Assembly (NCBI RefSeq): GCF_011290485.1
Contig: NZ_CP048029.1
Location: 2,304,501-2,368,500, forward strand
Reading direction: 5' to 3'
Length of the DNA: 64,000 bases
Origin: Caldichromatium japonicum
Lineage (GTDB): Bacteria; Pseudomonadota; Gammaproteobacteria; Chromatiales; Chromatiaceae
Position 1 is the stretch's first letter; every line of letters begins with the position of its first letter. Made by a program: the position numbers and the translations under genes. The notes under the pieces were generated by a model, which was given only the letters and a program-made list of their open reading frames with translations, was not told where the DNA came from and ran no database searches. This document shows positions 18,596-26,947 of the stretch, in pieces.

Positions 18596-20368
18596 TTAGA
18601 GTAATTGACCAGAATAATCGACGATCCCTGGATTGTCCTGGACATTTTTCAAACGCGGGGTCTCCATTCGCTCGATCCGCACCGTCTTGAGGTCGCGCAG
18701 ATAGGCCGCAACCGTCTCCCAGACCGGCTCGCCGGCGGCCTGTTCGCCCACTACTGCCCAGCCTGTAGCCACATAGCCCTTATTCGGATCAAGCAGCGTA
18801 CCATCAGCCAGGCGTAGATCCTGGATGCGCTCGCCCATCGGGGCCGTAGGGTCACAGATATAGTTGAGTCCACCCGTACGCACCATGTCTCCCCCCTGTT
18901 GGACATAGGGGTCTGGATTGAACAGATTGTCTGCGATGTCCTCAAGGATCGCCTTGATCTCGGCACCCTTGAAGGTGCGGCGATAGGTTTCGGGGTAAGT
19001 GATACAGGTTTGGTTCAGCACCTGCTCCATGGTGATCGTCTGACCAGGAAGGAGGGTTGTCCCCCAGCGGAATCCTGGCGAGAAGGCGATCTGAGCGTCA
19101 TGCTCGCGCCTTAGGGCGTCGCAAATGAGCTGATCGAAGGTGCCGCTGAAATTGCCACGCCGATAGAGCAAGGCTTCGTTTACCGCCAAGGGCTCGGCAA
19201 GCCGCGCGGCATAGGGGGCGCGGACCTGCTGGATATAAGCAAGCATCGCCGCGTCCGGCGCCAGCAGACTAGCAAAAACCGGAAGCAATCGATAGCGATA
19301 GTCGCTGATCCGCCCGTCCTGGATCTTAAGATCGAGGACTCCCAGGAACTTGCCGTTCGATCCGGCATTGGTGACCAAGGTGATCCCAGCCGGATTCTTG
19401 ACTAAGATCGGCGCTGGCACCCCATCGTGGGTGTGCCCGCCGAGGATCACATCGATTCCGCGCACGCGCGCGGCAAGCTTCAGATCCACATCCATACCGT
19501 TATGCGAGAGCAGGATCACTGCCTGGGGCTGCTCCCGCTCACGGATGCGATCGATGAGCCTTTGCAGCCGTTCCTCTTGGATGCCAAAGGTCCAGTCGGG
19601 GATAAAACGGGCGGGATTGGCGATCGGGGTATAGGGGAATGCCTGGCCGATGATGGCGATCTTGGCGTCCTTGAGCTCGCGGATGACATAGGGTTTGAAG
19701 GCAAGCCCTATGTCAGGATCGAAGCCAGGAAATTCGGCGAAGCGATAGTCAAACAATGCCTCTTCGCGCACCTGGACGTTTTGGGCGACGAAATCGCCCT
19801 TGAAGCCCGCCAGGTTATCGATGACCCGCGCATCGCCATAGGTGAATTCCCAGTGCCCGGTCATGACCTCGACCCCGAGCAGATTACAGGCACCGATCAT
19901 ATCCTGACCCTGGGTCCAATAGGCAGTACCCGAGCCCTGCCAGGTGTCGCCACCGTCAAGCAACAGACTCCTGCCCTCACCCGCCTGAGCGCGTAGCCGG
20001 TCGATCAGGGTCTTCAAATGTGCAAAGCCGCCGACCGCGCCGAAACGTTCGGCGGCAGCGGCAAAGTCGAGATGGGTGAAGGCATGGGCCTGTCGGCTAC
20101 CGGGAGCGATCCCAAAATGATCGAGCAAGGCCTGGCCGACACGATGCGGTGGCCGACCCCAGGCCGAGCCGATCCCGAGATTGACATTGGGCTCACGATA
20201 ATAGACCGGCTGTAACTGGGCATGGGTATCTGTGATGTGTAACAGCCGCAGCTGACCGAAGAGCGGCAGGTCATAGGGGTCGGCATCCGCACGCCCAAGG
20301 GCAGGCCAAAGCCCTGCTGTACCGGCGATCCCCAACAGGCGGATGAAGTCGCGTCTTGAGATCCACAT
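18596..20368 (-). CDS. soxB: Thiosulfohydrolase SoxB
   Basis: 590 residues from the ATG at 20368. This start puts a twin-arginine signal (SRRDFIRLLG) at the N-terminus; a longer frame back to 20479 would bury it. SoxB is a periplasmic di-manganese enzyme of the 5-prime-nucleotidase family that hydrolyses the terminal sulfone from SoxYZ-bound S-thiocysteine sulfate. The metal motifs ITDTHAQL (about 45-52), DGGDTWQG and GGHTHDG, and the SoxB-specific TGHWEFTYG, are present. It is divergent from soxXAKL, a layout known in Allochromatium vinosum. The intergenic region (157 bp) must hold both promoters. Confidence 0.95.
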   Translation of the reverse strand: MWISRRDFIRLLGIAGTAGLWPALGRADADPYDLPLFGQLRLLHITDTHAQLQPVYYREPNVNLGIGSAWGRPPHRVGQALLDHFGIAPGSRQAHAFTHLDFAAAAERFGAVGGFAHLKTLIDRLRAQAGEGRSLLLDGGDTWQGSGTAYWTQGQDMIGACNLLGVEVMTGHWEFTYGDARVIDNLAGFKGDFVAQNVQVREEALFDYRFAEFPGFDPDIGLAFKPYVIRELKDAKIAIIGQAFPYTPIANPARFIPDWTFGIQEERLQRLIDRIREREQPQAVILLSHNGMDVDLKLAARVRGIDVILGGHTHDGVPAPILVKNPAGITLVTNAGSNGKFLGVLDLKIQDGRISDYRYRLLPVFASLLAPDAAMLAYIQQVRAPYAARLAEPLAVNEALLYRRGNFSGTFDQLICDALRREHDAQIAFSPGFRWGTTLLPGQTITMEQVLNQTCITYPETYRRTFKGAEIKAILEDIADNLFNPDPYVQQGGDMVRTGGLNYICDPTAPMGERIQDLRLADGTLLDPNKGYVATGWAVVGEQAAGEPVWETVAAYLRDLKTVRIERMETPRLKNVQDNPGIVDYSGQLL

Positions 20369-20466
20369 TGCAAAGGATACTCCTGTGCCAATAGATCGAG
20401 GGTGCGGGCGCTTGAAATCGAGCGGGCAGCCCCACAAAGATACAGGTACAAACTGCTTAAATCGTT

Positions 20467-20482
20467 TGTATTGGCCCATACA
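20467..20482. promoter_or_regulatory. Inverted repeat in the soxB/soxX divergent region
   Basis: TGTAT and ATACA flank a 6-bp spacer, forming a 16-bp dyad 44 bp before soxX and 98 bp before soxB. Its place suits an operator for a dimeric regulator that controls both transcripts, but no regulator gene is nearby and short dyads occur by chance. Confidence 0.25.
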
Positions 20483-20525
20483 TTAAAATAAGGCCCTAAC
20501 CCTACAAGCAAAGGGAGGAGTATAG

Positions 20526-20918
20526 ATGTCGCCCCTTTCCGACCGATTGGCCCCGATCAGCTGCTTGGCCTGTCTCCTAGTCTGTCTCATGCCCCTGGCC
20601 GCACCCCTGGCAGGGGCCGATCTTCCTGAGGATATCAATCTCGACGGCGATCCTGAGGCAGGGCGCCAGATCGCATTCGATCGTTCCAAGGGCAATTGTG
20701 TCTCCTGTCACGTCATCACCGGCGTGCCCAGCCCAGGATCAATCGGTCCGGTTCTGACGGCGATCCAGACCCGTTTTCCTTCCAAACGCGAGCTGGCCAA
20801 ACAAATCTGGGACCCTATGGTCCGTAACCCAGATGCCGTAATGCCTCCTTTCGGCAGACACGAGATCCTGTTGCCCAAGGAGTTTGCTGACGTGGTGAGT
20901 TTTGTCTGGACGCTCTAA
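20526..20918 (+). CDS. soxX: Sulfur oxidation c-type cytochrome SoxX
   Basis: 130 residues. A Sec signal peptide (about 1-31) is followed by a single class I cytochrome c domain with haem motif CVSCH (58-62) and an axial methionine in AVMPPFG (Met106). SoxX pairs with SoxA in the periplasm to oxidatively couple thiosulfate to SoxY and passes electrons on. An AAGGGAGGAG ribosome-binding site lies just upstream. It is the first gene of soxXAKL. Haem attachment needs the Ccm system encoded at 25646-32901. Confidence 0.95.
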   Translation: MSPLSDRLAPISCLACLLVCLMPLAAPLAGADLPEDINLDGDPEAGRQIAFDRSKGNCVSCHVITGVPSPGSIGPVLTAIQTRFPSKRELAKQIWDPMVRNPDAVMPPFGRHEILLPKEFADVVSFVWTL

Positions 20919-20935
20919 ACCGTCGAGATCGAGAT

Positions 20936-21766
20936 ATGCCCCGCGTGATCCTTTTCGCTTTGATCCTAAGTCTGATCGCCCCCGTAGCCCTAGCCGCGAC
21001 GCCTGCCGAGGAACAGACGGCCTTTCAGTCCTATTTCAAACGCCGCTTTCCCAGCGTTCCCGAGAATGAATTCAAAAACGGCGTCTATGCGATCGATCCG
21101 GTGATGCGCGCCAACTGGGAGGCGATCGAGGAATTCCCGCCCTATGAACAGGCAATCGCGCGCGGTGAAGAGCTGTGGAAAAAACCCTTTGCCAACGGGC
21201 GGACCTATGCCGATTGCTTTCCGGATGGTCCGGCGATCGCCAACCGTTATCCGCGCTGGGACCGCGCCCGGGGGACGGTGGTCACCCTGTCGCTCGCTAT
21301 CAACGACTGTCGCACGGCCAACGGCGAGGCGCCGCTCCCTTACAACAAGGGGCCGCTCGTCGATCTGCTCGCCTATATCGCCTATCGGTCGCGCGGTCAG
21401 ATCACCCAGGTCGAGATCCCAGAGGACGACCCAAGGGCGCTCGAGGCCTATCACAAGGGCAAGCGGTTTTATTTTGCGCGCCGCGGTCAGCTGAACTTCT
21501 CCTGCGCTCATTGTCATTTTGCCAACTCGGGTTCCAAACTGCGCACCGAAACCCTCAGCCCCGCCCTGGGTCATACCACCCATTGGCCGGTCTACCGCTC
21601 CGAATGGGGCGAGGTCGGTACCCTGCATCGGCGTTTTGCCGGCTGTAACGAACAGGTCCGCGCCAAAGCATTCCCTTTAGAGAGCGAGGAATATCGCAAT
21701 CTGGAATATTTCCTGACCTATATGAACAACGGCCAAGAGTTGAACGGACCGGGTGCACGCAAATGA
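20936..21766 (+). CDS. soxA: L-cysteine S-thiosulfotransferase subunit SoxA (mono-haem type)
   Basis: 276 residues with a Sec signal peptide (cleavage near residue 20-21). Only one haem motif is present, CAHCH (190-194), with the conserved active-site cysteine in FAGCNEQVRAKAF (Cys237). The N-terminal haem seen in di-haem SoxA proteins is absent; Cys94 and Cys125 are at the place where such lineages have a disulfide instead. With SoxX it transfers thiosulfate to the SoxY carrier cysteine. Starts 17 bp after soxX and overlaps the frame of soxK at its stop codon. The mono-haem form together with SoxK is as known from Chlorobium-type SoxAXK. Confidence 0.95.
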   Translation: MPRVILFALILSLIAPVALAATPAEEQTAFQSYFKRRFPSVPENEFKNGVYAIDPVMRANWEAIEEFPPYEQAIARGEELWKKPFANGRTYADCFPDGPAIANRYPRWDRARGTVVTLSLAINDCRTANGEAPLPYNKGPLVDLLAYIAYRSRGQITQVEIPEDDPRALEAYHKGKRFYFARRGQLNFSCAHCHFANSGSKLRTETLSPALGHTTHWPVYRSEWGEVGTLHRRFAGCNEQVRAKAFPLESEEYRNLEYFLTYMNNGQELNGPGARK

Positions 21767-21777
21767 GGGAGGAACAG

Positions 21778-22110
21778 ATGGGTCATAGCACTTGGGTTTG
21801 GGCCGGATTGATCATCCTGCTTATGTCGAACAACAGCGCCTGGGCTGAAGAGAACACTGAGGTCGAACAGGCGATTGCAGCCGCAGAAGCGGCGCGCCAG
21901 CGCGCGGCCTCGGTGGGCAGCGAGTGGCGGGACACCGCCCTGCTGATCGCCCGAGCCAAGGAGCTCGCCCGGACCGGTGAGATACAACAAGCGATTGAAT
22001 TGGCCGATCATGCCAGGCGCCAGGGCGAGCTCGGCTATGAACAGGCCCTGCGCGAGCAACACGCCGATTTCCCTGCCTATGTCTTATCTAGGTCATCCCA
22101 AGATCATTGA
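21778..22110 (+). CDS. soxK: SoxAX-binding protein SoxK
   Basis: 110 residues from the ATG at 21778, which has GGAGG 6 bp upstream; an ATG at 21763 overlapping the soxA stop has none. A signal peptide ends near SAWA, and the mature protein is a small charged helical protein rich in Ala, Glu and Arg (AEAARQRAASVG, TALLIARAKELARTGE). It matches the small SoxK/SAXB subunit that binds SoxAX and raises its activity in green and purple sulfur bacteria. Position between soxA and the rhodanese gene supports the call. Confidence 0.85.
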   Translation: MGHSTWVWAGLIILLMSNNSAWAEENTEVEQAIAAAEAARQRAASVGSEWRDTALLIARAKELARTGEIQQAIELADHARRQGELGYEQALREQHADFPAYVLSRSSQDH

Positions 22111-22130
22111 GCAAAGGAGGACTTCAAAGC

Positions 22131-22805
22131 ATGTCGCTTCCAGCATTCACCCCCAGCGCCGTCCTCTTGGCTGGCGTCCTCGCAACCCTCTCGGTCCACG
22201 CCAGCGAGCCCAATCGTATCACCCCGACGCTCTATAGCGTGCAGGTCAAGCACCAGTCCCAGATCGTCACTATCCGCCGCGGCAATAACCCCTATGCTGT
22301 TTTAGCCGAACCTTATCAAAAGACCGACCGCGGTTGCCCCCCCTTCTGCGTCCAACCGATGATCGTTGCCGATGGGGTCGAGACGATCGGCGAGCTTGAG
22401 GTGTTGGACTATCTCAAGCGGATGAGCGAGGGCGACGACAGCATCCTAGTGGTCGATTCGCGCACCCCGGATTGGGTCCTGCGCGGGACCATCCCGGGAT
22501 CGGTCAATATCCCCTGGAACCGCTTGAGCCGCGACAGCGGCGGGACCTTCGAGACCCCCCAGGAACGCGATGCCTTCGAACAGATCCTGCGCGATCAATT
22601 CGGGGTGAAGCGGGATGGCTCTGGCCAGTGGGATTTCAGCCGCGCCAAGACCCTGGTGTTGTTCTGCAACGGGATCTGGTGTCCGCAATCGACAATGAAC
22701 ATCAAGACCCTGCTTGGGATCGGCTATCCGCGCCACAAGCTCAAATGGTATCGCGGCGGGATGCAGGACTGGCTGAGCGTCGGGCTGACCAGCGTCCAGC
22801 CCTAA
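22131..22805 (+). CDS. soxL: Periplasmic rhodanese-like protein SoxL
   Basis: 224 residues from the ATG at 22131, preceded by AAAGGAGG; an in-frame start at 22107 is less likely. A signal peptide (about 1-24) is followed by a rhodanese domain with LVVDSRTPDW and the cysteine loop LFCNGIWCPQS (Cys179, Cys184), then WYRGGMQDW. In the soxXAKL operon of Allochromatium vinosum this gene is called soxL, and a sulfur-transfer role is assumed. The stop codon TAA at 22803-22805 is part of the target-site duplication of a MITE, so the natural transcript end has been displaced. Confidence 0.9.
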   Translation: MSLPAFTPSAVLLAGVLATLSVHASEPNRITPTLYSVQVKHQSQIVTIRRGNNPYAVLAEPYQKTDRGCPPFCVQPMIVADGVETIGELEVLDYLKRMSEGDDSILVVDSRTPDWVLRGTIPGSVNIPWNRLSRDSGGTFETPQERDAFEQILRDQFGVKRDGSGQWDFSRAKTLVLFCNGIWCPQSTMNIKTLLGIGYPRHKLKWYRGGMQDWLSVGLTSVQP

Positions 22806-23077
22806 CAGGCCGTTGAAAAACGTCGCGAGGATAGCCAGATGCAAGGCGCCCGGAGCGCAGCGACCGAGAAAACGAGCCGTAGGCGATGTTTCGGTGAAGG
22901 CTTACATGAGCGAAGCGAATGTTATGCCGAAACCACATATCAAGTAGATAGGCGAGGGAGCGAAAACCAGGTTTCGGCGGAGGCTAACATCGGCGCAGCC
23001 GATGTTAAGCGCAGCGGCCGAAGCCAACACCGCGCAACGCCGCAGATGGCCCACCGCAGTAGTTTTTCAACGGCCTG
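22806..23077. mobile_element. MITE, 272 bp, IS5-type ends, flanked by CTAA duplication
   Basis: Perfect 16-bp terminal inverted repeats (CAGGCCGTTGAAAAAC at 22806-22821 and its complement at 23062-23077) bound a non-coding segment. The 4-bp sequence CTAA lies immediately outside both ends (22802-22805 and 23078-23081), the form of target duplication expected of IS5-family transposition. Inside is a 10-bp-stem dyad at 22985-23007 (TAACATCGGC with loop GCA) and several GCGAAGCGA-like repeats. No transposase is encoded, so it needs an element elsewhere. The left CTAA includes the soxL stop codon. Confidence 0.85.
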
Positions 23078-23256
23078 CTAAGGGGTCTTGGGGTGGAGAG
23101 GCAAGGTGACATCATTCGATCTCAATCATCGAGTGCTGGATGGTGCTTCTGCGGTTGTCTGTGCACTGGCGATGAACTTCTGGATTGGTACCCAGTACCC
23201 GTGCCCGCCCCACCCCATACCGATTAGCGGCCAAACTGAGTTAGAATCGTCTGATT

Positions 23257-23341
<85 letters not shown>

Positions 23342-23472
23342 AATCGATCCACGGTCGCGGGCAGGTATTGGTTCCAGGCGTTTGGCGGCTGGCTCATGCC
23401 TGACCCCTGAAGTGCATACCTGTTGCTCACCCTGTTCATCTCCCATCGCGGTCCCCTATCCCCACCACGCGC

Positions 23473-25653
23473 ATGCCCGACTATGCCTTCTTTGCCACTG
23501 CGCCCAAGTACATGGGCCGGTTGCTCGCCGATGAGCTGACCCGTTTGGGGATGCATGAGGTTGTCGAGCAGGGGGGTGGTGTCCAGTTCCGCGGGCGGCT
23601 CGAGGATGGCTATCGCGCCTGTCTCTGGTCGCGGATCGCCAATCGGGTGTTGCTCAGGCTCAAGGAGTCGAGGCTCGGCGGACCCGATGAGATCTACGAT
23701 TGCGCCCTGGAGATCCCCTGGGAGGATCATCTGACACCAAATCAGACCCTAGCGGTGCAATTCGATGGCGCAATGGACAGAGTGACCAACCCGCAGTTTG
23801 CGGTTCTCAAGATCAAGGACGCGATCTGCGATCGCTTTATGCGCCAACTGGGCCAGCGACCCAGTGTGGATCGCGCCACTCCGGATGTGCGCATCCATGC
23901 CTATGGCGATCGCGATCGCTTGATCATCAGCCTGGACATGGCCGGTGAATCCTTGCATCAGCGCGGCTATCGGCAGATAGGCTTGGCCGCACCCCTGAAG
24001 GAAAACCTGGCGGCGGCCCTGCTGATCTGCGCCGGCTGGCCGGAGATCGCTGCTGCCGGCGGCACCCTGCTCGACCCCATGTGCGGTTCCGGCACCCTGA
24101 TCATCGAGGCGGCGCTCATGGCCGCCGATATCGCACCCGGCCTATTGCGCCCGGCCTTTGGCTTTCAGGGCTGGCTCCAGCACGATGAGGTGCTCTGGCA
24201 ACGCCTTCTGGGCGAGGCCCGTCTGCGCCGTCTCGCTGGGCTGAAACGCCTCGGAACCCTGCGTGGCTATGACGTGGATACAAATGCGGTCCGGTTATCT
24301 CAACGCCATGTCGAACGCGCGGGCCTGGCCGGCTATGTGCAGCTCGAGCGCCGTGAGCTGGCGCGCTGTGAACCCGGAGATGGCGATGAGGATGGGCTGG
24401 TGATCGTCAACCCCCCTTATGGCGAGCGTCTGGGCAGCGATACCCAGCTCGTGCGCCTCTACGACCAGCTCGGCGAAGTCCTGCGCTTAAGATTCATCGG
24501 CTGGCGAGCAGCGATCTTCACCTCGCGCCCAGAGCTCTGCACAGGTCTAGGGCTGCATCATCTGCAGACCCACAACTTCTATAACGGCCCGATCCCATGC
24601 CAGCTCCTGATCCTGGACATCAAGCCGCGTCATTTCATCGACCGCCCGCCTCAGCCCCTGCCTGCCGAGGCGCGCGGCCCGGGCGCGGTCATGTTCGCCA
24701 ACCGGCTGCGTAAAAACCTCAAGTCATTGCGCAAATGGGCAGAACGCGAGGGGATCTATTGCCTGCGGGTCTATGATGCCGATCTGCCCGAATATGCCGT
24801 GGCGATCGATCTCTACGAAGGTCAGGGACGCTGGATCCATGTCCAGGAATATGCCCCACCGCCGAGCATCGATCCCAAACAGGCACGCCAGCGCCTACGC
24901 GAGGCGCTGGGCGTGATCGCCGAGATCTTGGAGGTTACAGATGAGCAGGTCTTCCTCAAGGTCCGCCGCCGACAACGAGGCGCTACCCAATATGCGCGCT
25001 TCGCCGAGAGCAATCAGTTTCATGAGGTCATCGAGTCAGGCTACCGCTTTCTCGTCAACTTCGAGGACTATCTCGACACCGGACTGTTTCTCGATCATCG
25101 CAATGTCCGCCGCCTGATCGGCTCCCTGGCCGCCGATCAACATTTCCTTAACCTGTTTGGCTATACCGGAGCGGCCACCGTCTATGCCGCTAAGGGCGGG
25201 GCCGCCTCAACGACTACGGTCGATCTGTCGCGCACCTATCTCAGGTGGGCAGCCTGCAATCTGGCGCTCAATGGGATCAAAGGGCGCCATCATAGACTGA
25301 TCCACGCCGATTGTTTGCGCTGGATCGTTTCAATGGATGGGGAAGAGTCCTTCGATCTGATCCTGCTCGATCCCCCTAGCTTTTCGACCTCCAAGCGCAT
25401 GGAAGGGACGCTCGACATCCAGCGCGATCATGTCGCCATCATCCATTCCACCATGCGCCTGCTCGCGCCCAAGGGCCAGCTGATCTTTTCCAACAATCTG
25501 CGCCGCTTCGAGCTTGATCGAGCGAGTCTGGCGCCTTTGGTTATCAAGGACATCAGCGCCCACACCCTGCCGCGCGACTTTGCGCGCAACCCGCGGATCC
25601 ACCATTGCTGGATCATCCAACACCCCCAAGCTGCTGAGTCCATGGATGCTTGA
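23473..25653 (+). CDS. rlmKL: Bifunctional 23S rRNA methyltransferase RlmKL (m2G2445 and m7G2069)
   Basis: 726 residues, the length of the fused gammaproteobacterial enzyme. An N-terminal ferredoxin-like region and THUMP domain (about 1-160) are followed by the RlmL methyltransferase with NPPYGERL near 313, then the RlmK methyltransferase with LNLFGYTGAATVYAA and DPPSFSTSK near 635. It modifies two guanines of 23S rRNA during ribosome assembly. The last 8 bp overlap the start of ccmA, so rlmKL may be the promoter-proximal gene of the ccm operon, an arrangement worth noting because the functions are unrelated. Confidence 0.94.
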   Translation: MPDYAFFATAPKYMGRLLADELTRLGMHEVVEQGGGVQFRGRLEDGYRACLWSRIANRVLLRLKESRLGGPDEIYDCALEIPWEDHLTPNQTLAVQFDGAMDRVTNPQFAVLKIKDAICDRFMRQLGQRPSVDRATPDVRIHAYGDRDRLIISLDMAGESLHQRGYRQIGLAAPLKENLAAALLICAGWPEIAAAGGTLLDPMCGSGTLIIEAALMAADIAPGLLRPAFGFQGWLQHDEVLWQRLLGEARLRRLAGLKRLGTLRGYDVDTNAVRLSQRHVERAGLAGYVQLERRELARCEPGDGDEDGLVIVNPPYGERLGSDTQLVRLYDQLGEVLRLRFIGWRAAIFTSRPELCTGLGLHHLQTHNFYNGPIPCQLLILDIKPRHFIDRPPQPLPAEARGPGAVMFANRLRKNLKSLRKWAEREGIYCLRVYDADLPEYAVAIDLYEGQGRWIHVQEYAPPPSIDPKQARQRLREALGVIAEILEVTDEQVFLKVRRRQRGATQYARFAESNQFHEVIESGYRFLVNFEDYLDTGLFLDHRNVRRLIGSLAADQHFLNLFGYTGAATVYAAKGGAASTTTVDLSRTYLRWAACNLALNGIKGRHHRLIHADCLRWIVSMDGEESFDLILLDPPSFSTSKRMEGTLDIQRDHVAIIHSTMRLLAPKGQLIFSNNLRRFELDRASLAPLVIKDISAHTLPRDFARNPRIHHCWIIQHPQAAESMDA

Positions 25654-26263
25654 GACCCTAGCCCTCAGTTGCAAGCGCGGTGACCGCCGTCTGTTCCGCG
25701 ATCTGAACCTCAATGTCCCAGCTGGCAGCCTGTTGCATGTGCGCGGACGCAACGGCAGCGGCAAGACGACCCTGTTGCGCACCCTGTGCGGGCTCTTCAC
25801 CCCCGAATCAGGTGAGGTCCGCTGGCGGGGTGAACCGATCCGCTCGCTGGGCGAAGATTACCGGCGTGAGCTCCTCTATTATGGCCACCTGCCTGGATTG
25901 AAGCCCGATCTCAGTGCCATCGAAAACCTGGCGGTCGCCGCGACCCTGAGCGGCGACCGGCTCAAACCCGCTGCCCTGTGGCAGGCCCTGGAGCGATTGG
26001 GGCTTGCCGGTTTCGAGGACCTGCCGGTGCGGATGCTCTCTCAAGGCCAGATGAAACGGGTGGCACTGGCGCGCCTGTTGCTCAGCTGCGCCCCTCTATG
26101 GGTCCTAGATGAGCCATTCAGCGCGCTCGATCGCGATGCCATCGGCCTGATCGAGGTACTGCTGGCCGAACATCTGGCACAAGGCGGCCTGGTGGTTCTG
26201 ACCACCCACCAGGATGTCCCCCTGATCTCGGGTCAGGTGGCGCATCTGGACCTAGGGATCTAG
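25646..26263 (+). CDS. ccmA: Haem exporter ATP-binding subunit CcmA
   Basis: 205 residues from the ATG at 25646, the usual length; a longer frame back to 25514 lies within rlmKL. ABC ATPase with Walker A GRNGSGKTT, signature LSQGQMKRVALARLL and Walker B VLDEPFSALD, followed by the H-loop TTHQD. CcmA and CcmB, with CcmC and CcmD, drive release of haem-loaded CcmE on the periplasmic side. First ccm gene of the operon, starting inside the 3-prime end of rlmKL. Confidence 0.95.
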   Translation: MLETLALSCKRGDRRLFRDLNLNVPAGSLLHVRGRNGSGKTTLLRTLCGLFTPESGEVRWRGEPIRSLGEDYRRELLYYGHLPGLKPDLSAIENLAVAATLSGDRLKPAALWQALERLGLAGFEDLPVRMLSQGQMKRVALARLLLSCAPLWVLDEPFSALDRDAIGLIEVLLAEHLAQGGLVVLTTHQDVPLISGQVAHLDLGI

Positions 26264-26268
26264 CACCG

Positions 26269-26940
26269 ATGTGGTCGGCCTTTTGGTGTATCCTCCAGCG
26301 CGATCTACGCCTGGGTTTGCGGCGGAGGACCGAGGTCCTCACCGCGCTGGCCTTTTTTATGATCGTGGTCAGCCTCTTTCCCCTGGGTGTCGGGACCGAG
26401 CGCCAGGTGTTGCAGATCCTAGGGCCTGGGGTGGTTTGGGTAGCAGCGCTCTTGGCCTCGATGCTTGCGCTCGAGCGTCTGTTCGCCGCCGACTATGAGG
26501 ACGGAACCCTGGAACAGCTTGTCTTGACGCCTCAGCCCTTATCCCTCCTGGTCCTGGCCAAGGTCGCGGCGCACTGGCTGTTGACCGGACTGCCACTGGT
26601 TGTGATCGCACCCGTGGTCGGGATGCAGTACCATCTTGCCGATGGTCAGGTCGGGATCATGATGCTGGCGCTGATGCTCGGCACGCCGGTGTTGAGCCTG
26701 ATCGGGGCCATCGGCGCTGCCCTGACCCTCGGTGTGCGTGGCGGCGGGATCTTGCTGTCGCTCCTGATCCTGCCGCTGTATATCCCCGTTCTGGTTTATG
26801 GGGCCGGCGCGATCGAGGTCAGCCGGATCGCCATCGCCGATGCCCAGCCCTATCTGTTGTTATTAGCGGCCTTTTTGCTGATGGCCTTGACCCTTGCCCC
26901 TCTGGCCACAGCTGCGGCGCTGAAAATTGCCTTGGAATAG
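26269..26940 (+). CDS. ccmB: Haem exporter membrane subunit CcmB
   Basis: 223 residues with six predicted membrane helices, the usual CcmB size and pattern. The segment ALERLFAADYEDGTLEQLVL is typical of the cytoplasmic loop that docks on CcmA. It is the permease partner of CcmA in the ABC complex. Start is 5 bp after the ccmA stop. Confidence 0.94.
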   Translation: MWSAFWCILQRDLRLGLRRRTEVLTALAFFMIVVSLFPLGVGTERQVLQILGPGVVWVAALLASMLALERLFAADYEDGTLEQLVLTPQPLSLLVLAKVAAHWLLTGLPLVVIAPVVGMQYHLADGQVGIMMLALMLGTPVLSLIGAIGAALTLGVRGGGILLSLLILPLYIPVLVYGAGAIEVSRIAIADAQPYLLLLAAFLLMALTLAPLATAAALKIALE

Positions 26941-26947
26941 ATGTGCG

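Noticed and set aside
20369..20479. Longer soxB with 37 extra N-terminal residues
   Set aside because: It would bury the twin-arginine signal; the start at 20368 gives a normal TAT signal peptide.
22839..23081. 80-codon frame inside the MITE
   Set aside because: It lies wholly in the non-coding element and has no protein-like features.
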